The notes: generated by a model not told the origin, from the sequence alone. A DNA stretch of 64,000 nt from an uncultured Bacteroidota bacterium (GCA_903844815.1 CAIMVD010000205.1:62001-126000); one strand, 5' to 3'; counted from the first letter of the stretch, positions 9,219-17,949 are shown. Made by a program: numbers and translations.

Positions 9219-10436
9219 TCATTCAACAGAATCATTCCAATTGGGTGGAATAAGGCCAAGATTCAATGCAAGCCTCAGAGTTCTTTGAGCACGAAGTACT
9301 ACAGGAGGATCAATCATTTTTGTCCCAAGCGAAACAACACCCAGCCCGTTTTCCCGGGCTGTATCAAATGCCATTACTATTTTTTTAGCTTTTTCAATTT
9401 CATCATTGTCAGGAGAAAAGCCTTTTTTTATAACGGCGATCTGTCGCGGATGAATGCATCCCATTCCCTCAAAGCCCAGAGCCCTCGATGAAAGGACATT
9501 TTGCCGGAGCGCTTCCATATCACCAACATCCGAGAATACGGAATCTATTGGCTGAATACCGGCAGCCTTAGCAGCCACCACAATCCTTGTCCGTGCATAA
9601 AACGACTCATTACCGGCAATTGTTCTTGCAACTCCAAGGTCGGCCGTATAATCTTCAAGTCCTATAGCCATTGCAACGACATTTTCCGAAGATGAGGCTA
9701 TCTCGTAGGATCTTTCAACACCTCTTGCGCTTTCAATTACCGGCATCAGGTAAACATTGGAATCTATTCCATTAGCTGTTTTTATTTCACTGATCTTCCT
9801 CTCAACTTCCCTGATATAACCGGGGTCTTCACATTTAGGAATTATTATGAGGTTAACATTATGAGGGATAACATGATTAAGATCTTCGAGCCCTTTCTCA
9901 CCCTGGTTTATCCGAACCATCCTTTCAGCCCCGTAAAAATCAATTTGCCTGAGCGCATTGCGGACCATTATTCTTGCCTCTTCCTTCTTTTCAGGGGCGA
10001 CAGAATCCTCAAGGTCAAGAATGATACCATCAGCTAAATGCAGTCCAGCATTTATCATCAGGCCCGGTGAGTTTCCGGGCAAATATAGCCTGGAAAAACG
10101 AAATCTGTCGCGTGCCGTTGAATATCTGTTCACTGGCAGTAATTCCGGAAGGAATTCAAGCGTGGTACCGGTAATCTTCCTGATACACGCTTCAAGACGT
10201 GCGGCAATTACAAATGAAAGCGCACCTGAATCATTTATTCTTAAAACGGCATTTTCAATCGAATAGAATGCCAGAATCTCCTTCACCAGTTCAATTATAG
10301 ATTCCCCGTACAAGGATTTTACCTTTGAAACAAGGTCAATGATTATACCTCCTTCTTCCCTGAGTTCGATGAAAATTTCACAATCGGACCTGACTTTTGG
10401 TCCTGCATTACCGCTGACAGCTGTTGAATTCTTCAT
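9219..10436 (-). CDS. Citrate lyase gamma-beta fusion (CitD-CitE)
   Basis: One polypeptide carries both the acyl-carrier (gamma) and citryl-ACP lyase (beta) functions. Residues 1 to about 90 resemble CitD, including INDSGALSFVIAARLEA, the hallmark of its C-terminal half. The prosthetic-group serine of CitD (Ser14 in Klebsiella, from memory) corresponds approximately to Ser17 in GPKVRSDCEI, shifted by one position in an ungapped alignment. Residues about 110-400 are CitE: RLYLPGNSPGLM, DGIILDLEDSVAPEKK, MPVIESARGVE, AIGLEDYTADLG, GCIHPRQ. The start overlaps the epimerase stop by four bases (ATGA), showing translational coupling. Function of each half is well supported; that Ser17 is modified is inference. 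Confidence 0.88.
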   Translation of the reverse strand: MKNSTAVSGNAGPKVRSDCEIFIELREEGGIIIDLVSKVKSLYGESIIELVKEILAFYSIENAVLRINDSGALSFVIAARLEACIRKITGTTLEFLPELLPVNRYSTARDRFRFSRLYLPGNSPGLMINAGLHLADGIILDLEDSVAPEKKEEARIMVRNALRQIDFYGAERMVRINQGEKGLEDLNHVIPHNVNLIIIPKCEDPGYIREVERKISEIKTANGIDSNVYLMPVIESARGVERSYEIASSSENVVAMAIGLEDYTADLGVARTIAGNESFYARTRIVVAAKAAGIQPIDSVFSDVGDMEALRQNVLSSRALGFEGMGCIHPRQIAVIKKGFSPDNDEIEKAKKIVMAFDTARENGLGVVSLGTKMIDPPVVLRAQRTLRLALNLGLIPPNWNDSVE

Positions 10437-10849
10437 AATGCCTTCTTTTTATTTTCGCATAGTTCCATAAGCACGCCAAAAGTTGAACCAGGATGAAGGA
10501 AAGCAATATCGAGTCCTTCCGCCCCTGTCCTGGGTATTTTATCAATCAGTCTTACTCCATTTTCTGAAAGACCAGTAAGCTGATCTTCAATATTATCCAC
10601 AGCAAATGCTAAATGATGAACACCTTCTCCTCTTTTTTCAATGAATTTCCCTACAGGTCCTTCCGGATCGGTGGATTCAAGAAGTTCAATCTTAGTCTGG
10701 CCTATTTGGAAAAAAGCTGTTCTGACCTTCTGTTCAGCAACCTCTTCAATATTATAGCATTTAAGTCCAAGAATTTTTTCATAGAAATTTATCGCGGCAT
10801 CGAGATCTTTAACAGCGATGCCAATATGTTCAATATGAGATGGTTTCAT
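10433..10849 (-). CDS. mce: Methylmalonyl-CoA epimerase
   Basis: VOC-superfamily metalloenzyme interconverting (R)- and (S)-methylmalonyl-CoA in the succinate-propionate pathway. At 138 residues it has the family length. Seen: IEHIGIAVKDLDAA with the first metal His, EQKVRTAFFQIG with the Gln ligand, GEGVHHLAFAVDN with the second His, and FLHPGSTFGVLMELCE with the final Glu. Unusually, its neighbours are citrate lyase genes rather than methylmalonyl-CoA mutase or decarboxylase. Its stop overlaps the citDE start by four bases, so it leads that operon. A sister VOC function is possible but the motif match to epimerase is strong. Confidence 0.88.
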   Translation of the reverse strand: MKPSHIEHIGIAVKDLDAAINFYEKILGLKCYNIEEVAEQKVRTAFFQIGQTKIELLESTDPEGPVGKFIEKRGEGVHHLAFAVDNIEDQLTGLSENGVRLIDKIPRTGAEGLDIAFLHPGSTFGVLMELCENKKKAL

Positions 10850-10944
10850 TTGACTTTAAATTAATATTTTAGTGCGGTTAGGAATTAATCCACAGACAGA
10901 ACAGGATTAATTACGTGTCTGTATGACCTTCCTTACCCCTGAAA

Positions 10945-10981
10945 CAAAATTAAATTTTTAACAGAACAAGACACAGACAAA
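10945..10981 (-). promoter_or_regulatory. Putative promoter of the mce-citDE-citF-rubredoxin unit
   Basis: On the reverse strand TAATTTTG (10952-10945) matches TAnnTTTG. A TTTG lies upstream at 10981-10978, but with 25 bases between them instead of the usual 19-21. It would leave a leader of about 90 bases before the mce ATG. The rest of the 180-base gap shows nothing recognisable. Confidence 0.35.
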
Positions 10982-11028
10982 AATCATGTTTTGTAAATTT
11001 TTATTCAGGAACCATTGCAATTTACCTC

Positions 11029-12588
11029 TTAAAACGGGAATTCAACAGGTGATTTTATACCAGATTCTTTATTAACCGGTTTCTTTGCAGTAAGATGAAC
11101 AGGATTGCCGTCGACAAAAATAGCCTTATAAGGAACTGTGGGACAAGCATATTCACAATGTCCGCAACCGATGCAAATATCGGTGTTTACCTCAGGAATA
11201 AGAAGGTTTCCCTCATACGGAATCATGTAAACAGCTTTTGTAGGACAGCTTTCTGAGCAGGCACCACAGGCTGTTTTTTCGGTTTTAACTATGCAATTAT
11301 CCTTAATGAAATTAACCTTTCCCAGCTGAGTCAGTTTTTTGGCATCAAGCACCAAAGGGCTCAGGGCTCCTGTGGGGCATACTTCATTACAAATGGTGCA
11401 GTTGTATGTGCAGAAGCTCTTATGATAATTCATCACTGGCTGCATCATCCCCGAAAACCCATATTCTTTTACTGCAGGCTGGAGAACCTGATTTGGGCAG
11501 GCTGTAATACATAAAGAACAAGCTGTACAGTTTTTGCTAAAATGTTCCAGAGAAATACTTCCGGGAGGGCACACCGGCCAATTCCTGGTTTCCTTAACTG
11601 TTGAATCCTTCTTTGGCTTTGGAACTGGTTTATCCTGTCCGTATGACTTCTGCGATAATCCAAGCAATAGAAGTAAAGAACCGGCAACTACCTTGCGTCT
11701 GGATTCATCTGTTTTGTGCTCCTTTTTCTTAAATTTCACCAGACCGTATGAAAGAGCTTTATCCTGACAGGCATTAATGCAATTGAAACAATCGACACAT
11801 CTCGAAACATCGACATCATATTTCAGAAAATCAATACACGACGATTTGCATCTCAAGGCACACCTGCCGCATCTTGTGCACTCCGATTCATTGAAGTTAA
11901 TTCGGAATATTGAAATCTTCGAAACCAGGCCAAGAAGTGTTCCCACCGGGCATACAATATTACAGTACAAACGCCCCTTGGTAAGAGAAAGGGTTCCAAT
12001 AAGAACAAAAAAAGCAGCAGGAATCGAATATGCAGCCAGCTTAAAAGGCTTTTCAGGCACATTGCTGAGAGTATAAATATCAAATTTCCCCAGTACTCCT
12101 GCAAGCATATTGTTTAGTTCGATTACTACAGGTTTTATAAAGAAGGTCATAAACCTGCCGTAAATACTAAAAGGATCCAGAATTGAGAGAAAATAGATTC
12201 CCCATATCATCGTAGAAACCAGGGTAAGAGCCAGAAGCGAATATCTTAAGATTATATGCGGCTTTTTATATCCATATCTCCTGAATTTTTTTCTCAACAC
12301 CCCCCCTATCCTGCTGAACAAATCCTGACCTATCCCAAGCGGGCAGAAAAAGGAGCAATATGTTCGTCCTGAAACAAGTGTTAAAAGCAGAACAAGAACA
12401 AAGGTTGCAGTCAAAAGAATCTCCAGGTTGTAAAATTTAATTACTGAGGGAACAAATTGTGTAATTGTCAGCAGATTAATATAATCAGCGGGAATTATAT
12501 ACCTGAAATCTACAAATACCAGAAAAAAACAGATATAAACTACTGTGGAGAATGCGATACGGAATCTACGTAGAAAATGTGACCTCAT
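11029..12588 (-). CDS. Membrane polyferredoxin, NapH-like with fused NapG-like ferredoxin half
   Basis: A 519-residue membrane iron-sulfur protein. The N-terminal half is NapH/MauN-like: hydrophobic segments near 11-28, 55-73, 112-137 and 185-203, with two CxxxCP motifs at 78-83 and 209-214 after helices 2 and 4, followed by two 4Fe-4S motifs (CTRCGRCALRC at 237-247 and CVDCFNCINAC at 264-274). A twin-arginine plus hydrophobic stretch (ESRRKVVAGSLLLLLGL, 295-311) then precedes a second ferredoxin-rich half with motifs at 354-364, 393-404, 441-448 and 472-482, resembling NapG. It starts six bases after the stop of the DUF362 gene, so the two are co-transcribed. Likely moves electrons between the quinone pool and a periplasmic partner; the partner is unknown. 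Confidence 0.82.
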   Translation of the reverse strand: MRSHFLRRFRIAFSTVVYICFFLVFVDFRYIIPADYINLLTITQFVPSVIKFYNLEILLTATFVLVLLLTLVSGRTYCSFFCPLGIGQDLFSRIGGVLRKKFRRYGYKKPHIILRYSLLALTLVSTMIWGIYFLSILDPFSIYGRFMTFFIKPVVIELNNMLAGVLGKFDIYTLSNVPEKPFKLAAYSIPAAFFVLIGTLSLTKGRLYCNIVCPVGTLLGLVSKISIFRINFNESECTRCGRCALRCKSSCIDFLKYDVDVSRCVDCFNCINACQDKALSYGLVKFKKKEHKTDESRRKVVAGSLLLLLGLSQKSYGQDKPVPKPKKDSTVKETRNWPVCPPGSISLEHFSKNCTACSLCITACPNQVLQPAVKEYGFSGMMQPVMNYHKSFCTYNCTICNEVCPTGALSPLVLDAKKLTQLGKVNFIKDNCIVKTEKTACGACSESCPTKAVYMIPYEGNLLIPEVNTDICIGCGHCEYACPTVPYKAIFVDGNPVHLTAKKPVNKESGIKSPVEFPF

Positions 12589-12594
12589 CAGGAA

Positions 12595-13515
12595 TTACAT
12601 TTTTATTCTTTTTATATTAAGCGATTCCAGGTTCATATTACCAAGACCCATCTTATGTGCAATGGGAATATATTCAATTTTTTCAACAGGAACATTGAGC
12701 ATTTTTGCCGCAGCGGCATCTCCTGCAACCCAGTCGGCAGTAAGAATCTGCGATTTCATCATCACAACATCCTCCTTTGAGACACCCTGCGGGCCATTTT
12801 TAACCATAACATTATAACAATCAATAACATTCAGCGCAGGTTTCTTCTCATAAAGTGCATAATCGGCAATACACTGGTTAAGGTCATTTGAATGCCAGTA
12901 GCCTCTGTCCCAAACAAGCCCCATTGAGTTTTTAAGGCAGGCTGTCATCCTGGCTGATTCATGATTTTTAAGAACAGGAACATTAATGAAGACATCGGTT
13001 TCAAGGAGAAGCTGATGGACTTTTGCCGATTGAAGTTTGATGCCTCCCGGGATCTGAATCTCATGATAGTAGCTTTCCGAATTACCGGGAACGACCTTTG
13101 CTCCGGCCGATTTTGCAGCTTTTTCAATGCCCGACGATTTATAGCAGTTCACCCAGTTATCGCAGGTATGGTCAAAAACATAAACCTCCCTGGCACCGGC
13201 TTTGAAACAGTGTTCAATTATCCTTTTGACCAGCAAGGGATTTGTATTTGCTGCAAGTTCGGGAAGTACATCCCATCCTATATTTGGCTTAATAAGTACT
13301 TTCTGACCTTTCTTAACGAAAGTTCCTATACCACCCAGTTCCTGTATTCCAATGTCAAACATTGCATCAGGGGAGCCCCCCATCACTGCAACCATATCAT
13401 ATTTGGCCATAGGAGGAACAGTGGCCCATAACTTGTCATATCCTCCCAGACTGAGTGCAGCTCCGGCAGCCATGCCTGCACTTACGGATGTCTTAAAGAA
13501 GTCGCGTCTTTTCAT
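12595..13515 (-). CDS. Tat-exported DUF362 family protein
   Basis: A 306-residue protein of the DUF362 family, whose biochemical role is not established. The N-terminus MKRRDFFKTSVSAGMAAGAA is a clear twin-arginine (Tat) signal, so it folds in the cytoplasm, probably with a cofactor or Fe-S cluster, before export. Family-typical segments include LIKPNIGWD, AREVYVFDHT, INVPVLKNHESARMTACLKN and NVIDCYNVMVKNGP. Cysteines in the mature part are few and do not form a ferredoxin CxxCxxC motif. It is the first gene of a two-gene unit with the polyferredoxin, suggesting a periplasmic redox or maturation role. Function should be treated as unknown. Confidence 0.83.
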   Translation of the reverse strand: MKRRDFFKTSVSAGMAAGAALSLGGYDKLWATVPPMAKYDMVAVMGGSPDAMFDIGIQELGGIGTFVKKGQKVLIKPNIGWDVLPELAANTNPLLVKRIIEHCFKAGAREVYVFDHTCDNWVNCYKSSGIEKAAKSAGAKVVPGNSESYYHEIQIPGGIKLQSAKVHQLLLETDVFINVPVLKNHESARMTACLKNSMGLVWDRGYWHSNDLNQCIADYALYEKKPALNVIDCYNVMVKNGPQGVSKEDVVMMKSQILTADWVAGDAAAAKMLNVPVEKIEYIPIAHKMGLGNMNLESLNIKRIKM

Positions 13516-13600
13516 GTTTATACTCAGGATATGTTACGGTTTAGTCTTAACGTCGGACGAAAATACTATTTTTTTTTATTATTCAGTGAAGATAGTAAGC

Positions 13601-13638
13601 AGTATATTAGCGGTAGTATATTAGCGGCAGTATATTTT
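13601..13638. repeat. 14-bp direct repeat AGTATATTAGCGGT, 2.7 copies
   Basis: Units at 13601-13614 and 13615-13628 differ only in the last base, and a third copy is truncated after ten bases. The array sits in the 202-base divergent gap between DUF362 and larC, where repeated regulator-binding or promoter-length variation would be possible. No exact TAnnTTTG box was found for larC here. Confidence 0.7.
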
Positions 13639-13717
13639 GATAAACTTACATTTTTAGATTCAGATAACTTTTTTAAACAATAATTGTTAAATATTGACAT
13701 ATTCTCATAAAGTAAAT

Positions 13718-14902
13718 ATGAAAATCCTCTCATACGATTGTTTTTCAGGCATCAGCGGAGATATGAATCTGGGTGCAATGATTGATCTTGGTATCAGCAA
13801 GACCTTTCTTGTAGATGAATTAAAAAAACTCAACCTGCCTGGATGGGAGCTTGAGGCAATAGCCGACCAGCGGCATGGCATCAAAGGAACCAAAGTTACA
13901 GTCAGGCAGACAAGACAGGAACATGCCCACCGTCATCTGGAAGATATCGAAAAGATAATCGGAAATTCAACACTTGACAACGCGACAAAAGATCTTGCCC
14001 TGAAGATCTTCATGAAGATAGCTGTCGCAGAGGCTGCCGTTCACGGGATACCACTCGACCACGTCCATTTTCACGAAGTCGGCGCTGTTGATTCAATTAT
14101 AGATATTGTTGGAGCCGCAATCTGTTTCATCGCGCTTAAAGTCGACAGGGTCCACGTTTCTGCTGTTGAGCTCGGAGGCGGATTTGTAAATTGCGATCAC
14201 GGAAAGCTTCCTGTTCCTGCACCGGCCACAGCTGAAATAATTAGAGGCCTGCCTGCAAAAAAAGGTGGCGTGGGTTTTGAGGCTACTACGCCCACCGGAG
14301 CAGCAATTCTGGCAACGCTCGCTACCGACTTTAATCAGGATTTGCATCTTAAAATCGAAAAAACAGCTTACGGTGTTGGACAAAAGGACAATCCTGATGT
14401 TCCAAACCTGCTGCGTGTTTTTCTTGGTGAACCTGCCGGGATTGCAGAAACAGGACACGATGCGCTTAAGCTTGAATGCAATATCGATGACATGAATCCT
14501 GAATTCTTCGACTATATATCGGAAAAACTTTTCAAATCAGGGGCTTCCGATGTATTCCTGTCAAATATTATTATGAAAAAGGGACGGCCTGCTATTGAAC
14601 TAAATGTAATTTGCGAAAAGGAGTTTGCCGATTCTCTGAAAGAGATAATTTTTACCGAATCAACAACAATTGGAATAAGAACGCTTCCATTCAAAAAAGA
14701 TACACTTACCAGAAAATTCGAAACTATCCCCTCTCCCTTTGGAAACGTAACCCTGAAGAAATCATTCTACAAGGGGAAAGAAGTATCATGTAAACCTGAG
14801 TACGATGAGTGCAAGAGGATCGCATCAGAGACAGGAATCCCTGTCAAAGAAGTTTATAATGATCTTTTACAGGTCTTAGCTTCAAACAAACTCTCACCGT
14901 GA
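13718..14902 (+). CDS. larC: Nickel-pincer cofactor biosynthesis protein LarC
   Basis: LarC inserts nickel into the pyridinium dithiocarboxylic acid mononucleotide made by LarB and LarE, giving the cofactor of lactate racemase LarA and related enzymes. The N-terminal motif YDCFSGISGDMNLGAMIDLG, the His-rich RQEHAHRHLEDI (nickel-binding in this family), HVHFHEVGAVDSIIDIVG, and ATTPTGAAILATL are hallmarks of the former DUF111 family. The ATG at 13718 is used, eight codons inside the longest open frame, because conserved sequence starts there. Length (394) is that of a full LarC, with no frameshift between its two halves as occurs in some species. larB is 1.7 kb downstream; larE and larA are not in the window. 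Confidence 0.93.
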   Translation: MKILSYDCFSGISGDMNLGAMIDLGISKTFLVDELKKLNLPGWELEAIADQRHGIKGTKVTVRQTRQEHAHRHLEDIEKIIGNSTLDNATKDLALKIFMKIAVAEAAVHGIPLDHVHFHEVGAVDSIIDIVGAAICFIALKVDRVHVSAVELGGGFVNCDHGKLPVPAPATAEIIRGLPAKKGGVGFEATTPTGAAILATLATDFNQDLHLKIEKTAYGVGQKDNPDVPNLLRVFLGEPAGIAETGHDALKLECNIDDMNPEFFDYISEKLFKSGASDVFLSNIIMKKGRPAIELNVICEKEFADSLKEIIFTESTTIGIRTLPFKKDTLTRKFETIPSPFGNVTLKKSFYKGKEVSCKPEYDECKRIASETGIPVKEVYNDLLQVLASNKLSP

Positions 14903-14989
14903 GATGTAATACTAAGAGCAAGAAATAATACAAATGAGACTGGGATTTAGCTTTCGGTAAAACTATTTGACCTAATTCTAAAATTATTA

Positions 14990-15021
14990 CTTGAATGAAT
15001 AAGGTTTATACTGTATATTTG
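14990..15021 (+). promoter_or_regulatory. Bacteroidota-type promoter for the repeat membrane protein
   Basis: CTTG (14990-14993), 20 bases, then TATATTTG (15014-15021) fits TTTG-N19-21-TAnnTTTG with one mismatch in the -33 box. Predicted start is near 15028, giving a leader of about 67 bases before the ATG at 15095. Confidence 0.6.
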
Positions 15022-15094
15022 ATTTACACTACAGTCGCAGAAGAGACATCACTAATGTATTGAAATTATTATCAGTATTCCAAAAAATATAAGC

Positions 15095-16468
15095 ATGAAA
15101 AAAATAGCATTTATTATAATTGGATCTGTTCTCCTTTCATTTTCTCAATTAATGGCTCAACAGAAAACCGGGTATGAATACTGGAAGATGGAACATGATC
15201 CTGCATACAACATGCTTCTTCAGAAACAGAGTGCGGGTGACACTCTTTCAGCAGAAGATCAGTCTTTCATTGCTAATTACAAGACCAGGCTCAGCGATTA
15301 CTTCGATAGTTTATCGGATGACGAGAAGGCGTTGTACTATAAAAACCGCACAAAATGGACAGGCCAGCCCTTCCAGGACCAAAAAGTTAACATTCCGCAA
15401 GAACCTGATGTGTATTCAGGTGAAAGGAGTATGTATAGCCAGTATCTTGTTTCTTCCGGCATTTTCGGTTTTTTTTATGGATTGTCGTTTGATGTGTTAT
15501 TCAATATTGTCGATGGAGGCTCCGCGGCCATACCTCTGTTAGCTGCTGGCACTTCAACATTGATTCCAATGCTATCACTTAAGGATAAAAAAGTCACCTA
15601 CAATTCACTTGCCCTGTCAATTCACGGAAAGTCTGCCGGAGCCATGCAGGGAGCCGCACTGGGATTATTGTTAACTGGTTCCAATATTGACCAGGGGAAG
15701 CTGATCCTTGCTCTTTCAACTGTTTCGAGTATTACAATGGGTCGGATTGGATACAACCTTGGAAAGAATAAACCATGGACCCAGGGACAGGTTGCCTTAT
15801 ATTCACACTATGGCTTCCTCATGCCCCTTGAAGGATTGGCTCTGGTTGCAGCCTTTGAAATTGAAGAGCCCAGAATCTATGGATTAACTTCGCTTGCTTT
15901 CGGAGCAGGTGGATATCTGCTTGCTGACCGTGTCGGCAAATCATATGACTTTACCAGAGGTGATGTAACCGCAATATCTACCTTTACAACTGCAAATACA
16001 ATATTGGGATTCTCAATAATTTCAGATATTGCCGCTGAATCGGATATCAGTCCTGCACATTTCCTCGTACCCGCCATAGGGGCTATCGGGGGAACCCTCC
16101 TGGGCCAGGAATGGGTCAAGGGTGCCCATCTTACCAGCCAACAGGGACGCAATACTGCCCTTGCTACTGCAGGAGGCGCTGTTATTGGCATGGGATTAAC
16201 CGCCATCTTCGCTCCTGAAAGACCAACCCCCTATTATATTGTTTCATACATTACAGGAATGAGCTCCTATGCTCTATTAATAAACAAATACAAAAACAGC
16301 AGCAGCAACAGCACTGCATTTCTTGATAAGGATAAAAAAAGTAAATGGAATTTTGGTTTTATGCCTCAAAATATCCTTTTTAATCGTAAAATAGCCTCAT
16401 TTGCCCTGGCTAATCCGGGCAGACGGATAAATTTCCTGCCAGCATTCTCGGCTTCAGTTAACTTCTGA
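15095..16468 (+). CDS. Unknown exported membrane protein with internal glycine-rich repeats
   Basis: Not recognised. A signal peptide (1-21, ending LMAQ) is followed by a soluble stretch (22-110) and then by many alternating hydrophobic Gly/Ala-rich segments up to about 385. At least three internal repeats are visible, each with a pattern of G..GK/KG, a short loop, T.G or Q.G, then a small-residue hydrophobic segment: around LGKNKPWTQGQVALYSHYG, RVGKSYDFTRGDVTAISTF and WVKGAHLTSQQGRNTALATA. These could be transmembrane helical hairpins or strands of a barrel. The gene lies between larC and larB with its own promoter. Placement might hint at nickel uptake or cofactor function, but that is speculation. 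Confidence 0.7.
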   Translation: MKKIAFIIIGSVLLSFSQLMAQQKTGYEYWKMEHDPAYNMLLQKQSAGDTLSAEDQSFIANYKTRLSDYFDSLSDDEKALYYKNRTKWTGQPFQDQKVNIPQEPDVYSGERSMYSQYLVSSGIFGFFYGLSFDVLFNIVDGGSAAIPLLAAGTSTLIPMLSLKDKKVTYNSLALSIHGKSAGAMQGAALGLLLTGSNIDQGKLILALSTVSSITMGRIGYNLGKNKPWTQGQVALYSHYGFLMPLEGLALVAAFEIEEPRIYGLTSLAFGAGGYLLADRVGKSYDFTRGDVTAISTFTTANTILGFSIISDIAAESDISPAHFLVPAIGAIGGTLLGQEWVKGAHLTSQQGRNTALATAGGAVIGMGLTAIFAPERPTPYYIVSYITGMSSYALLINKYKNSSSNSTAFLDKDKKSKWNFGFMPQNILFNRKIASFALANPGRRINFLPAFSASVNF

Positions 16469-16487
16469 TGACCTTTTATCATAAATC

Positions 16488-16519
16488 TCTGATAAATTGG
16501 ATTCAGGTAAGTATATTTG
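16488..16519 (+). promoter_or_regulatory. Bacteroidota-type promoter for larB-wbqC
   Basis: TCTG (16488-16491), 20 bases, then TATATTTG (16512-16519). The -7 box is exact and the -33 box has one mismatch. Predicted start is near 16526, about 40 bases before the larB ATG, so larB need not depend on read-through from the preceding gene. Confidence 0.55.
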
Positions 16520-16566
16520 GGCTTTGAAGTTCTTTTACCCAACGATAACCCTGAAAAAAAGCTTGT

Positions 16567-17316
16567 ATGAATGTAAATGAGGTTGAGAAACTCCTCAATG
16601 ATGTGAAAAACGGAGAGACCAGTGTTGGCGACGCCCTTGAGGTTCTAAAGAATTTTCCATATACCGATTTGGGTTTTGCAAGGATTGACAACCACCGCGA
16701 AATAAGAACCGGATATCCTGAAATAATATATTGTGCCGGAAAAACTATCGACCAGGTACGCGAGATCTTCCGGGCAATGTCGGTACGTGAAAACAATATA
16801 ATTGGCACCAGGGCCAGTAAAGAGATGTTTGAGGCAGTGATGAGCATCCTCCCTGATGCTGTTTATTACAACGAAGCCCGGATAATCTCGCTTCAGAAAA
16901 AGAAGCCAGCTGCCCCTGAGACAAGAATTGCCGTGATCACAGCAGGAACATCTGATATCCCTGTAGCTGAAGAAGCTGCAATTACAGCTGAACTTCTTGG
17001 AAATAATGTCCTTCGAATTTATGATGCCGGTGTTGCTGGAATACACAGGCTTGTCGACAAACTTACAGAGATAAGGAGTTGCAGGGTAGTCATTGTCATT
17101 GCAGGTATGGAAGGTGCACTTGCCAGCGTTGTAGGCGGACTGGTTGACAAACCTGTAATTGCAGTACCTACCAGCGTGGGATATGGCGCCAATTTCGGGG
17201 GAATATCCGCTCTTCTGGCTATGCTTACAAGCTGTTCTTCAGGCGTGACAGTTGTCAACATCGACAACGGTTTTGGAGCAGGCTTCTCTGCTAGCATTAT
17301 TAACAAGTTGAATTAA
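16567..17316 (+). CDS. larB: Nickel-pincer cofactor biosynthesis protein LarB
   Basis: LarB carboxylates and hydrolyses nicotinic acid adenine dinucleotide to pyridine-3,5-dicarboxylic mononucleotide, the first step to the nickel-pincer cofactor. The N-terminal half (1-115) is the LarB-specific region with LGFARIDNHREIRTGYPEII; the C-terminal half (about 120-245) is a PurE/AIR-carboxylase-like domain with ITAGTSDIPVAEEA, VIAGMEGALASVVGGLV and VPTSVGYGANFGGISALL. Length 249 is normal. It follows the unknown membrane protein by 98 bases and is followed after six bases by the WbqC-like gene. Together with larC it shows that the cell makes the cofactor, assuming larE lies elsewhere. Confidence 0.94.
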   Translation: MNVNEVEKLLNDVKNGETSVGDALEVLKNFPYTDLGFARIDNHREIRTGYPEIIYCAGKTIDQVREIFRAMSVRENNIIGTRASKEMFEAVMSILPDAVYYNEARIISLQKKKPAAPETRIAVITAGTSDIPVAEEAAITAELLGNNVLRIYDAGVAGIHRLVDKLTEIRSCRVVIVIAGMEGALASVVGGLVDKPVIAVPTSVGYGANFGGISALLAMLTSCSSGVTVVNIDNGFGAGFSASIINKLN

Positions 17317-17322
17317 TTTTCG

Positions 17323-17949
17323 ATGGAAGGGAAAATTCTGATTTCCTCAGCATACCTTCCACCTGCGGAATATTTTTCTTTAATAGCTGATGCTGAGGAA
17401 GTACTGGTTGAAAAAGAAGAGAATTACCTTAAACAATCGTACAGGAACCGTTGCTATATCATTTCTGCACATGGAATCCAGTTACTTTCAGTACCCGTTT
17501 TTGAAGGCAGCAGACGCAATACACCAATACGTGATATAAGGATCGACTATTCAAAACGGTGGCAACAGGTCCATCTGGGAGCTCTCTCTGCTTCATACAG
17601 CGCATCTCCGTATTTTGTCTTTTACTTTGAAGCTATTGAGCAGATTATTCTAAAAAATTACAATTTCCTCCTTGACCTTAATATGGAACTTGCCGGTTTA
17701 ATCTGCTCAATCATGAAAACAGGGAAAAAACTAAATTATACCACAAGCTTTACTGCTGTTGGAAGTAAGGATAACGATTTCAGGTATTCTCTTTCTCCTA
17801 AAAAAGAATCATCATTCAGGCCAAAAGAATATATTGGAGTTTTTAATTCCGGAACCGTCTTTGATCCAAGAATTAGCATTGTTGACCTCATTTTCAATAC
17901 CGGACCAGAAGCAGCAGGGTATCTGAAAAATCTACAATTTATATCCTAA
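17323..17949 (+). CDS. WbqC-like family protein
   Basis: A 208-residue cytoplasmic protein that reads like the WbqC-like family, widespread in Bacteroidota and of unproven function (some relatives lie in O-antigen clusters). Typical segments are ISSAYLPPAEYFSLI at the start, NRCYIISAHGIQLLSVPV, IRIDYSKRWQQVHLGALSAS and SPYFVFYFEAIEQII. It begins six bases after larB and is probably co-transcribed. Its last 18 bases overlap the tail of the FadL-like gene on the other strand. Family confident, role unknown. Confidence 0.8.
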   Translation: MEGKILISSAYLPPAEYFSLIADAEEVLVEKEENYLKQSYRNRCYIISAHGIQLLSVPVFEGSRRNTPIRDIRIDYSKRWQQVHLGALSASYSASPYFVFYFEAIEQIILKNYNFLLDLNMELAGLICSIMKTGKKLNYTTSFTAVGSKDNDFRYSLSPKKESSFRPKEYIGVFNSGTVFDPRISIVDLIFNTGPEAAGYLKNLQFIS

